DNA from: Palsa-147 sp036513895
Lineage (GTDB): Bacteria > Acidobacteriota > Terriglobia > Acidiferrales > UBA7541
Length of the DNA: 64,000 nt
NCBI GenBank assembly: GCA_036513895.1
Contig: DATBYF010000048.1
Coordinates: 1 to 64,000, forward strand
Direction of reading: 5' to 3'
Shown piece after piece: positions 27,940-36,340 of this stretch. The notes below the pieces were generated by a model. It searched no databases. It was not told the DNA's origin and worked only from the letters and a program-made list of their open reading frames with translations. Position numbers and translations under genes: made by a program. Each line of letters begins with the position of its first letter. Within the stretch, counting starts at the first letter, position 1.

Positions 27940-29124
27940 ATGCAGAGGCGAACGCAAATCGGAATTGTGGGAGCGGGGCCGGCGGGACTGATGCTCTCGC
28001 ATCTGCTGCATCTACAAGGCATTGAGTCAATCATCGTGGAAAATCGCAGCCGGGAGCATTGCGAGAGTCGCGTCCGTGCTGGGGTTCTCGAAAAGGGGAC
28101 GGCTGATTTGCTGGTTGAATCCGGTGTTGGCGAGCGGATGCAACGGGAAGGGCTGATCCATCACGCGATCTATTTGCGATTCGGCGGTAAAGACCATCAT
28201 TTGAATTTTCCGGAGCTTACCGGCGGCAAATCCATCATGGTTTATTCGCAGCATGACGTGGTGAAAGATTTGATCGCCGCGCGACTTAGAGACGGCGGAC
28301 AAGTCTTCTTCGACGTTACCGATGTCGCTGTTCACGACCTCTCATCGACCGAACCTCGAATCCGTTTCCAAAGCGGGGACGAATCGCGCGAGATTGTTTG
28401 CGACTATATTGCCGGATGCGATGGATTTCACGGCGTTTGCCGGCCGTCTATTCCGGCAGGCGTGTTGCGCGTCTTCGAAAAGACTTACCCATTCGCGTGG
28501 CTTGGAATCCTCGCGCAAGTTGCGCCATCGTGCGAAGAGCTGGTTTACACGAGGCACGAGCGCGGATTTGCCCTCTTAAGCATGCGGTCGCCAGACATTT
28601 CGCGACTCTACTTGCAGTGCGATCCGTCGGAGGACATCGAAGAATGGTCAGACGATCGCATTTGGGATGAGCTGCGCTTGAGGACCGCGTCGGACAATGG
28701 ACGGGCTTTAAAAGAAGGGCCGATTTCGCAAAAAGGCATCACGGCGATGCGCAGCTTTCTGGTTGAGCCCATGCAATATGGCCGCCTTTTCCTGCTCGGA
28801 GATGCGGCGCATATCGTTCCGCCGACCGGCGCAAAAGGATTGAACCTGGCCGTGGCAGACGTGAGAATTTTTGCGCAGGCGCTCGATTTGTTCTATAAAC
28901 AGGGCCGCGCGGATTTGCTCGAGCGCTATTCGGAGATTTGTTTGCGTCGGGTGTGGAAAGTGCAGCGATTTTCCTCGTGGATGACGTCCATGCTGCATCG
29001 TTCGGATGAAGGCGAGTTCTCCGAGCGGATCCATCTGGCCGAGCTCGACTATGTGACCAGTTCGCGCGCCGCGTCCACGGCGTTGGCTGAAAATTATGTG
29101 GGTTTGCCGTTTGATCCGCTCTGA
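27940..29124 (+). CDS. pobA: 4-hydroxybenzoate 3-monooxygenase
   Basis: 394 residues from the ATG at 27940, exactly the usual PobA length; the frame is open 61 codons further but that part is not conserved. The FAD-binding GIVGAGPAGLMLSHLL, the DG motif AGCDGFHGVCR and the GD motif LLGDAAHIVPPTGAKGLN are present, as is RVRAGVLEKGTADLL near the N-terminus. It hydroxylates 4-hydroxybenzoate to protocatechuate using NADPH and O2. It links the thioesterase upstream to the pca operon. No clear Shine-Dalgarno is seen. Confidence 0.92.
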   Translation: MQRRTQIGIVGAGPAGLMLSHLLHLQGIESIIVENRSREHCESRVRAGVLEKGTADLLVESGVGERMQREGLIHHAIYLRFGGKDHHLNFPELTGGKSIMVYSQHDVVKDLIAARLRDGGQVFFDVTDVAVHDLSSTEPRIRFQSGDESREIVCDYIAGCDGFHGVCRPSIPAGVLRVFEKTYPFAWLGILAQVAPSCEELVYTRHERGFALLSMRSPDISRLYLQCDPSEDIEEWSDDRIWDELRLRTASDNGRALKEGPISQKGITAMRSFLVEPMQYGRLFLLGDAAHIVPPTGAKGLNLAVADVRIFAQALDLFYKQGRADLLERYSEICLRRVWKVQRFSSWMTSMLHRSDEGEFSERIHLAELDYVTSSRAASTALAENYVGLPFDPL

Positions 29125-29183
29125 ATGCGTTATTGGACTGAGTAGTTTCAATTTCACGAAATCACGATACGGAGGGAAATAAC

Positions 29184-29684
29184 ATGCCGAAGACCCAAGC
29201 TGAAACCAGTTTGGATGCGGTAGTGCGTGAATATGGCCGACCCGATTGCCATATTGGCGGGGGCGAGGATGAATCGCCCTACGTGCCGTTCATCGAGAAC
29301 GTATACATACGCCACGTATCGTTCGATGTTCGAAGCAATTCGTACGCAAACATCTTGTGGGTAAAGAAGGGCGGCATACTCGGGCGGCATCGTCACCGCG
29401 GCCCTGTTTGGGCGTGCACGCTCGAAGGAAGCTGGCGCTATCTCGAGTACGATTGGGTGGCGCGAGCGGGAAGCTACGTGCACGAGAGCCCGGGCGTGAT
29501 CCACACGCTCGTCTCCGACGATCCGAACGGCATGAAGACATTTTTCTGGCTGAATGGATCGCTCGAGTTTTACGACGAAAACGACAATCTATTGCAAACG
29601 CTCGATGTCTTCTGGTTTATAGAACACTATCTGAGCTATTGCCGCGAACACGGACTCCAGATCAATCAGAAAATGTTTGTCTAG
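29184..29684 (+). CDS. 2,4'-dihydroxyacetophenone dioxygenase-like cupin
   Basis: 166 residues, a single cupin of the ChrR/DAD type. Likely Fe ligands are H69 and H71 (GRHRHRGPV), E88 (YLEYDW) and H107 (GVIHTLV). The pattern of an HRH(R/P)GPV block, a YLE-DW block and a final tyrosine-rich tail is that of 2,4'-dihydroxyacetophenone dioxygenases, which cleave the ketone side chain to 4-hydroxybenzoate and formate. It is preceded by GGAGGG and lies 59 bases after pobA. A second ketone-cleaving activity in the same cluster would fit. Many DAD-like cupins have untested substrates. Confidence 0.65.
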   Translation: MPKTQAETSLDAVVREYGRPDCHIGGGEDESPYVPFIENVYIRHVSFDVRSNSYANILWVKKGGILGRHRHRGPVWACTLEGSWRYLEYDWVARAGSYVHESPGVIHTLVSDDPNGMKTFFWLNGSLEFYDENDNLLQTLDVFWFIEHYLSYCREHGLQINQKMFV

Positions 29685-29710
29685 CGGCGAACGCATTTCA
29701 CGGAGGTGCC

Positions 29711-32137
29711 ATGCGTAAGTGGGGCAAATGCGCGATCTTGATTTGTGCCTGGATCGCGATCAGCGGAGCGGCCTTCGGGCAAGGTTGGCAGCACATTGGA
29801 AACGCCGAACGCGTTGAAAAGCTGCCCGATGGCGTTGAGTTGTCGTCCGGGCATGCTCGCGTGAGAGTCACCGTATTTCGCGACGGCATCGTGCGCGTCC
29901 GCTTAGCACCGCAGGGGAATTTTCCGAAGGATTTTTCCTGGGCTGTAATTGAATCGCCCGAAGCGCCATCTCTCAAAATCGAAGAATCCAAGCAGGATGT
30001 GAGAATCGTCACCAGCCGGGTGGTTGTACTGATTCAAAAGTCGCCGATTCTGATTAGTTTCCTCGATCCGTCCGGCAGTGCCGTGCTCGCCGATGAACCT
30101 GCCCTGCCAATGGCGTGGGATGGCCCGCGGATTCATGCGTGGAAGCGAATGCCGGCGGACGAAGGATATTACGGCCTCGGAGACAAAGCCGGCCCGATGA
30201 ATCGACGTAACCGCTCGTTCACGATGTGGAATACGGATGCGTTCGGCTGGCAGGAGTCTACCGATCCGCTCTACAAGACATTTCCTTTCTGGATTGGGTT
30301 GCGCACGGGCACAGCCTATGGAGTCTTTTTCGACAACACGTATTGGAGCAGCTTCGATTTTGGAAAAGAGTCGAACGATTACTACTCATTTGGCGCGGAG
30401 GGCGGCGAACTGAATTATTACTTCTTCGCCGGGCCAGAGCCGAAAACTGTACTTGGCGAATATACAGCGATGATTGGGCGGACACCGCTGCCGCCTCTGT
30501 GGTCACTGGGCTACCACCAGAGCCGCTACAGTTATTATCCCGAGATTCAGGCCATCAAAATCGCCCAATCGCTGCGCGAGAAACAGATTCCAGCGGACGC
30601 CATCTACCTCGATATTGACTATCAAAATGGAAATCGCCCGTTCACGATTGACCGTCAAGGCTTCCCCAGCTTCGAACAAATGATCAAGAATTTGCGGACC
30701 GAAGGCTTTCATACCGTTCTCATTACCGATCTGCACGTCAAGAAGGAGGCCGGATACGCGCCTTACGATTCGGGGATGAAAGCGGATGTCTTCGTCAAAG
30801 ATCCGGACGGCACACCATTCGTCGGCGCCGTTTGGCCGGGCGATAGTGTGTTTCCGGATTTCACGTTGACGCGCGCACGCGATTGGTGGGGCGGGCTTTA
30901 CAAGGAGTTCGTGGACATGGGCGCCGCAGGTTTCTGGAACGACATGAACGAACCATCCGTTTTCTTTCGAACGGACAGAACGATGCCTCGAGATGCGGTA
31001 CATCGCCTCGACGATGGAACGACGCTCGATCATCGCGCCATTCATAACGTTTTCGGGCTTGAGAATGCGCGGGCCACGTATGAAGGTGTGCGGAAGTTGC
31101 GGCCCGACGAGCGTCCATTTGTTCTGACGCGGGCGGGATATCCAGGTTCGCAACGCTATGCCGCGTCATGGACTGGCGACAACAGCAGTACCTGGAATCA
31201 CCTGAAGATGAGCGTGCCAATGTTGATGAGCCTTGGCATCTCCGGCTACCCGCTGATGGGGGACGACATTGGCGGTTATGCGGGTTCGCCGCCTGCCGAT
31301 CTTTTGACGCGGTGGTTTGAAGTGGGAGCGCTGAATCCGATTTACAGGGATCACACGGCCAAGGGGACGGCGGACCAGGAACCGTGGGTTAACGGTCCGG
31401 AGCACGAGAGCATCCGAAAGCGGTACATCGAACTGCGGTACCGTTTGCTGCCCTACATTTACACAGCAGTCGAAGAAATGTCGCGGACTGGAATGCCACT
31501 CATGCGCCCGATATTTCTAGAATATCCCGAAGCGGATAATTTATATGACCAGGATGACGAATATTTGTTCGGTCGGGATTTGCTGGTCTCACCCGTCCTA
31601 ACCGAGATGGTTGATGCCCACGAAGTGCATTTGCCGCCGGGCGACTGGTACGACTATTGGGATGGCTCAAAACACGGGGCAGCCGAGAAGATCAAGAGTC
31701 ATCTCGAACTTGACCAGATGCCAATCTACGTCCGCTCAGGGGCAATTCTTCCTGAGGAACCGCTCGTGCAGAACACGACGGAGACGCCGAATGGGCCGCT
31801 GGAATTACGCGTGTATCCTGGCGCAGATTGCGGCGGTTCGCTGTATCTCGATGATGGGCATACTTTCGCTTACCAGAAGGATGGATTTGTGCGGATGAGC
31901 TATGCGTGCCGGGTTTCGGGGAATTCGGTGACGGTTTCGAGCGCGGCTTGGACGGGGAGCTATCAACCGTGGTGGACGAGCATCAAATTGGAAGTTTTTG
32001 GGATTGGGCACGCGCCGACGGAAGTGCGGGTTGGGAGCCAAGTCGTGAAGGGGTGGAAATTTGACGGCGAGGATCATTCGGTTGTGTTTGCGGTGCCGGA
32101 TTCGCGAGAGGGTTGGACGGTGAGTGTGACGTATTAG
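29711..32137 (+). CDS. Glycoside hydrolase family 31 (alpha-glucosidase/xylosidase type), secreted
   Basis: 808 residues from the ATG at 29711, which follows GGAGG; longer upstream frames overlap the cupin gene. A signal peptide (about 1-23, ISGAAFGQG) is visible. The GH31 nucleophile signature is GFWNDMNEPSVF, and the second acid region lies at WTGDNSSTWNHLK followed by SGYPLMGDDIGGY. The C-terminal beta-sandwich holds LRVYPGADCGGSLYLDDG. It is likely periplasmic or extracellular and hydrolyses alpha-linked oligosaccharides. It appears unrelated to the aromatic genes upstream. Confidence 0.88.
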   Translation: MRKWGKCAILICAWIAISGAAFGQGWQHIGNAERVEKLPDGVELSSGHARVRVTVFRDGIVRVRLAPQGNFPKDFSWAVIESPEAPSLKIEESKQDVRIVTSRVVVLIQKSPILISFLDPSGSAVLADEPALPMAWDGPRIHAWKRMPADEGYYGLGDKAGPMNRRNRSFTMWNTDAFGWQESTDPLYKTFPFWIGLRTGTAYGVFFDNTYWSSFDFGKESNDYYSFGAEGGELNYYFFAGPEPKTVLGEYTAMIGRTPLPPLWSLGYHQSRYSYYPEIQAIKIAQSLREKQIPADAIYLDIDYQNGNRPFTIDRQGFPSFEQMIKNLRTEGFHTVLITDLHVKKEAGYAPYDSGMKADVFVKDPDGTPFVGAVWPGDSVFPDFTLTRARDWWGGLYKEFVDMGAAGFWNDMNEPSVFFRTDRTMPRDAVHRLDDGTTLDHRAIHNVFGLENARATYEGVRKLRPDERPFVLTRAGYPGSQRYAASWTGDNSSTWNHLKMSVPMLMSLGISGYPLMGDDIGGYAGSPPADLLTRWFEVGALNPIYRDHTAKGTADQEPWVNGPEHESIRKRYIELRYRLLPYIYTAVEEMSRTGMPLMRPIFLEYPEADNLYDQDDEYLFGRDLLVSPVLTEMVDAHEVHLPPGDWYDYWDGSKHGAAEKIKSHLELDQMPIYVRSGAILPEEPLVQNTTETPNGPLELRVYPGADCGGSLYLDDGHTFAYQKDGFVRMSYACRVSGNSVTVSSAAWTGSYQPWWTSIKLEVFGIGHAPTEVRVGSQVVKGWKFDGEDHSVVFAVPDSREGWTVSVTY

Positions 32138-32580
32138 CCGCGGTGATTCCGACGAGGGCAGCGATGAGAATTCGTGATAGTGGGAAGAGGCGATAGGAAA
32201 GACCCGCCCCTGCTGCGCAAGGATGGGGGCACCCCGGAAAGGCAAAGACTGCCGGGCTGAAGCCGCGGCGCTACAAGTGCCGGTGTGCGAGGCTTGCCAG
32301 TAAGCGAGCGTAATGGAGGCTCCGTACGAAATGCAGATCCCTCGCTTCGCTCGGGATGACAATTTGTGGGCCGTGATCGGACAAGGCGGCTGGTCTTATG
32401 AAATATAGCGCCAAAAATGCCTGGCCTGTAATCGTAGCGGCGGTATCTTGCCGGCGATTTTCCGCCCAGCTACCCCACACAAAAACGCCGGCAAGACGCC
32501 GGCGCTACGAGTGACTGTTTGCTGCTGGCAGAACCGGTCGATCATTTGTAGGGATGGTCAAATATTCCGGGAGAAGATGA
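32138..32580. repeat. Intergenic repeat-rich block
   Basis: No gene is recognised in these 443 bases. A 30-base unit (32333-32362) containing CTCGCTTCGCTCGGGATGAC recurs with two changes at 33220-33249. A pair of 22-base imperfect inverted arms (32435-32456 and 32486-32507, both built around CTTGCCGGCG or its complement) could form a large hairpin. Such short GC-rich palindromic units resemble the dispersed REP-like repeats common in Acidobacteriota. Confidence 0.5.
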
Positions 32581-33105
32581 ATGGGCAAAGGGTTGGTGAT
32601 TGGATTTATTTTGGGGGTGCTGGCGCTTGTGGCGTGCGTTTATCTTTACTTTGCCACTGGACGAGCGCCGGTTGCTGTGACCGATCCGGATCTGCCTTTT
32701 GAAAAAACGCTGGCTCACAAGGCCTTGCATGCTCGAATTAACAGCGAAAGACCGCAGGACTCGCCTGTGCCTGCCGATGAGGCGAATTTCCTCGCAGGCG
32801 CAGAGGTCTATCGCGAGAATTGCGCCATGTGCCACGGATTACCGAACCAAGGTCAGACTGCCATCGCCCAAGGAATGCGCCCGAAGCCGCCGCAACTATT
32901 CCACGGAACGGGAGTGACGGACGATCCGGCGTGGGAAACTTTCTGGAAAGCGTGCAACGGAATTCGGATGACGGGGATGCCCGGGTTCAAGGGAAAGCTC
33001 AGCGACACGCAACTTTGGCAGGTGAGTCAACTGCTGGCGAACGCTGACAAGATTCCCGACTCGGTGAAGACGGCCCTCGCGTCTGGCGCGCTTCCTGCAA
33101 GGTAA
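32581..33105 (+). CDS. Membrane-anchored c-type cytochrome
   Basis: 174 residues. An N-terminal hydrophobic helix (about 5-25) would anchor or export the protein. One haem-binding motif, C81-A-M-C84-H85, is present, with Met in the RMTGMPGFKG region as a probable sixth ligand. It is a single-haem class I cytochrome acting in the periplasm as an electron carrier. No oxidase or dehydrogenase gene is adjacent, so its partner is unknown. Confidence 0.85.
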   Translation: MGKGLVIGFILGVLALVACVYLYFATGRAPVAVTDPDLPFEKTLAHKALHARINSERPQDSPVPADEANFLAGAEVYRENCAMCHGLPNQGQTAIAQGMRPKPPQLFHGTGVTDDPAWETFWKACNGIRMTGMPGFKGKLSDTQLWQVSQLLANADKIPDSVKTALASGALPAR

Positions 33106-33219
33106 CTAAGATGGCTATCGGGGCAAGGGAGTCTGTGAGAGAAGTGCAAAGCTGGATGCTACAGCGCCGGAGTAGTGAGCTTGGCAATACGGAAACGGGA
33201 CAGAGCCCCGACGCGAACC

Positions 33220-33249
33220 GCAGATCCCTCACTTCGTTCGGGATGACAA
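33220..33249. repeat. Second copy of the 30-base dispersed repeat
   Basis: It matches the unit at 32333-32362 at 28 of 30 positions. The core CTCACTTCGTTCGGGATGAC has internal dyad symmetry. It lies in the gap between the cytochrome gene and the convergent kinase gene, which otherwise shows nothing recognisable. Confidence 0.55.
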
Positions 33250-33334
33250 CGTTTCTGCTTTTTTCCGCAACTCGTGAAGTCGTGCCCTGACGAAAATCGA
33301 CGTTGCCACACAGACTGCAAGAGTGCGGGCGAAA

Positions 33335-36232
33335 CTATTGCGAGGAGGCACCCGAGTCCCGCAGGAGTACGACATCGGCTTCCGTTTGCGAGCGGATCAT
33401 GCCGATGGATTTCCCGTCCGGTGCCAAGTGAACGGTATCTATCACTTCGCTCGTAAAATTTGTGATCTGACGCCCCGGCGAACCATCCAGCGGTTGCATC
33501 CACAGATTTCCGACTCCATTCTCCAGAATCGAATAAATCAGCGCTTTCCCGTCCGAAGTGAAACTCAGATGGCCTTTTACGCGCGGATCTGGATCGATCA
33601 TGCGCGTCTGCGGCTCCGCTCCAGCGTCGAGGGGCACCAACGCTATTTTCTGCACGCCGGCAGCCGCGCCGTTTGTCGGCGTAAGCGTGATCACGCACGC
33701 TAGATACTTGCCGTCCGGCGAGACCCCAACATCGTGCGACGACACGATCCCATTCGGGATGGCTGTGCCCGGAATAATCGCCGGCTTACTCGAGCCATCC
33801 ACGGAAACGCGCATGAGATTTCCGGTGTTTTCATCCGTGTAATACGCCCACTTGGAATCTGGCGAGCACTTCGGGAAGTCATTGAATTTGCCAAGAGTAA
33901 TTTGCTTCGCGTCGCCTCCGTTCGCGTCCGTGCGCCAGATGTTCTCGATGGCCGCTTCATTCGGACCGTTCCAGCTAAATAGAACAGTGCGCCCATCCGC
34001 GCAGGAGTCAATTCCGTAGAGGCCCACGTTGCTCAGCAAAACCGACTTGTTGCTCCCATCGACTGACACTCGCTCGAAATCGTCCTCTTGTCGGAGGTAA
34101 AAGCCGCCCGCGCCCGCCCAAGCGAAATCGCTGATATCTTTCTCCTGCGAAAGCGCTGGAGCCGGTACGTTCGCGCCTGTGCCCGTCGTCGGAAACGTGT
34201 AAAAGCTGCGCAAAGTTTTTTGTTGCACGGTTGCCAAAGTCTTCGCGTCGCCCGAGAGCGTCAAAGTCCTGTAACTATTCGTATCCTTGGTAACGGCGTG
34301 AAATTGCCCGCCCGGATATCCGATAAATCCGATCTGATAACGCGTGTAATGCGACGACGCATCCTGGTAAATCCCGAGCATTCCCTTCCCGTCCGGCAGC
34401 CAAACCAGTCTTTCGAAATATTTATCCTTGAATGAGGCAATCGGCTTGGCTTGGCCGGACGCGACGTCGAAGAGATCAATCACCGTGAGCATATCGCCTA
34501 TTTGGTATTCGGGTCTGGCGACCCGGTTGTCGTTCGGCAGCCAGGCGACGAAGCGAGACGCTTCCGTCATCGGTCCCGTGGCAAACATCTTCTCGTCGGA
34601 GCCATCGGCGTTTGCGGTTCGGAATTGAAACTTTCCGACATCAGGATCGTTGTCGCGCATGAACGCGAAGCGTTTCCCATCGGAGGAAAATGAAATGTCG
34701 GAATCAATGTCGCGTATCAGAAGTTGAGGGGCACCGCCCAAGACGGGTGCGCGGTAGAGGTTGTTTACGGAACCGATGGCGGCTTCGGCCTTGGTGAAAT
34801 AGATGTAATTTCCGTCCGTGGAAAAGCCGAAATAAACATAACGGGAGTCGGCGGGCGCGATTACTTGCGTATTACTGTTTGTCGGTACGTTGCGCAGCCA
34901 GAGGCTCGATTTGCCGCCATCTATTACTTCACTGAGGATGTATTTTCCGTCTGGTGAAATCGCGGCGCGCGCGGATTTGCCATTGTTGGTGAGCTGGGAA
35001 ATTGAGAAATTCTGGAAAGGCACAACGCCTTTGCCGGCGAAGAGCGAATAGATTCCGTAGCCGGCGCCGATAACGAGAAGCAGAATCACTACAGCGGCTG
35101 CGACGAGCTTGCCTTTATTTTGCTTTGCCGCTTCGACTACCACGGAGCTGCCCGAGGCGTGACTGGCCGACGCTTGGCTGCCCAACAGATGCGGGGCTCC
35201 GCTTTGCGGCTGCGCAGTTGACGCGCTCTGAGCCTGAGGGTGGGCCTGGGCCGAAAGTGCCTGCGACGAGGAGCCGATATTCGCGGCGGCGGACGGCGAA
35301 CTTGCATCGGTCACCGCGGCCATCGAGGATCCTGAGCGCCCCGATTCCGCTTCGCGTTTCAGGCGCTTCAAATCCGCGCGCATGTCGGATGCGTGCTGAT
35401 AGCGGGTCTCGCGATCTTTCTCGAGCGCCTTGGCGATGATGCGCTCGAGTTCGGCCGGGACTTCGGCGTTCAGCCGCACCGGTGCGGCCACTGGACGATT
35501 CATGATGGCATCGAAAATTACGCCGGTGGATTCGCCGCGGAATGGCGGCGTTCCCGTAACCATTTCGTAGAGCACTACGCCGAACGAAAATAAGTCGCTG
35601 CGCGAATCGAGTTCCTTCGCCCGCACTTGCTCCGGGGACATATACGCTACTGTGCCAAGCGTACTGCCCGGATTCGTCAAGTGTTCAGGAGTCACGGCGG
35701 CGGCGGTTTCCTGCGTGGCCGACATGGAGAGGCCGGATGCGGGCGTGAGCGTCTTCGCGAGGCCGAAGTCAAGGATTTTCACGTGGCCGCGAGCGGTGAT
35801 GAAAATGTTCGCGGGCTTGATGTCGCGATGCACGATGCCTTTTGCGTGCGCGGCATCGAGGGCGTCGGCGATCTCAATCGAAAATTCCAGGGTGTCGTCG
35901 AGAGGAAGCGCCCGGCCGGAAATGCGATGGCGCAGCGTCTGGCCTTCCAGATACTGCATCACGATAAACGGCTGGCCATTTTCCTCGGAAATTTCGTAGA
36001 TCGAGCAGATGTTTGGATGGTCAAGCGCCGAAGCGGCGCGGGCTTCTCGCTGAAAGCGTTCGAGGGCCTGGCGGTCATTTGCCATATCTTCGGGCAAAAA
36101 TTTCAGGGCGACAAATCGGCCGAGCTTGGTGTCTTCGGCCTTGTAGACGACGCCCATGCCGCCGCCGCCGAGCTTTTCGAGGATTCGATAGTGCGAGAAG
36201 GTCCGTCCAGAAAGTGGCGCAGCATCGGGCAT
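33335..36232 (-). CDS. Transmembrane Ser/Thr protein kinase with beta-propeller ectodomain (copy A)
   Basis: 965 residues. The kinase domain (about 14-280) has the glycine loop GGGGMGVVYKAED, catalytic HRDIKPANIF, DFGLAK and the activation segment GTVAYMSPEQVRAKELDSRSD. A low-complexity Ala/Ser linker leads to one transmembrane helix (about 382-405). The extracytoplasmic part has repeated SPDGKY or SxDGK units typical of PD40/TolB-like propellers. It probably senses an external or periplasmic signal. It is a tandem paralogue of the gene at 36341 with the same layout throughout. No Shine-Dalgarno is visible (see promoter at 36241). Confidence 0.88.
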   Translation of the reverse strand: MPDAAPLSGRTFSHYRILEKLGGGGMGVVYKAEDTKLGRFVALKFLPEDMANDRQALERFQREARAASALDHPNICSIYEISEENGQPFIVMQYLEGQTLRHRISGRALPLDDTLEFSIEIADALDAAHAKGIVHRDIKPANIFITARGHVKILDFGLAKTLTPASGLSMSATQETAAAVTPEHLTNPGSTLGTVAYMSPEQVRAKELDSRSDLFSFGVVLYEMVTGTPPFRGESTGVIFDAIMNRPVAAPVRLNAEVPAELERIIAKALEKDRETRYQHASDMRADLKRLKREAESGRSGSSMAAVTDASSPSAAANIGSSSQALSAQAHPQAQSASTAQPQSGAPHLLGSQASASHASGSSVVVEAAKQNKGKLVAAAVVILLLVIGAGYGIYSLFAGKGVVPFQNFSISQLTNNGKSARAAISPDGKYILSEVIDGGKSSLWLRNVPTNSNTQVIAPADSRYVYFGFSTDGNYIYFTKAEAAIGSVNNLYRAPVLGGAPQLLIRDIDSDISFSSDGKRFAFMRDNDPDVGKFQFRTANADGSDEKMFATGPMTEASRFVAWLPNDNRVARPEYQIGDMLTVIDLFDVASGQAKPIASFKDKYFERLVWLPDGKGMLGIYQDASSHYTRYQIGFIGYPGGQFHAVTKDTNSYRTLTLSGDAKTLATVQQKTLRSFYTFPTTGTGANVPAPALSQEKDISDFAWAGAGGFYLRQEDDFERVSVDGSNKSVLLSNVGLYGIDSCADGRTVLFSWNGPNEAAIENIWRTDANGGDAKQITLGKFNDFPKCSPDSKWAYYTDENTGNLMRVSVDGSSKPAIIPGTAIPNGIVSSHDVGVSPDGKYLACVITLTPTNGAAAGVQKIALVPLDAGAEPQTRMIDPDPRVKGHLSFTSDGKALIYSILENGVGNLWMQPLDGSPGRQITNFTSEVIDTVHLAPDGKSIGMIRSQTEADVVLLRDSGASSQ

Positions 36233-36240
36233 AGGCGCGA

Positions 36241-36269
36241 ATTTTATGCTGCGGCCTCATTCAAGTCAA
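36241..36269 (-). promoter_or_regulatory. Sigma-70 promoter of kinase copy A, probably giving a leaderless mRNA
   Basis: On the minus strand: TTGACT, 17 bases, TAAAAT, then only eight bases to the ATG at 36232. A start seven or so bases past the -10 would fall at or just before the start codon, leaving no room for a ribosome-binding site. The same layout precedes copy B. Confidence 0.65.
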
Positions 36270-36340
36270 CGCAGCACGGCTATTCAGATGTGGAATTGGT
36301 CGATTGGATTGGCAAGTAAATCCACCACGGTACGGATGTA

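Noticed and set aside
29357..29710. N-terminal extension of the GH31 glycosidase
   Set aside because: The frame is open upstream but overlaps the cupin gene. The ATG at 29711 has a strong GGAGG and begins a signal peptide.
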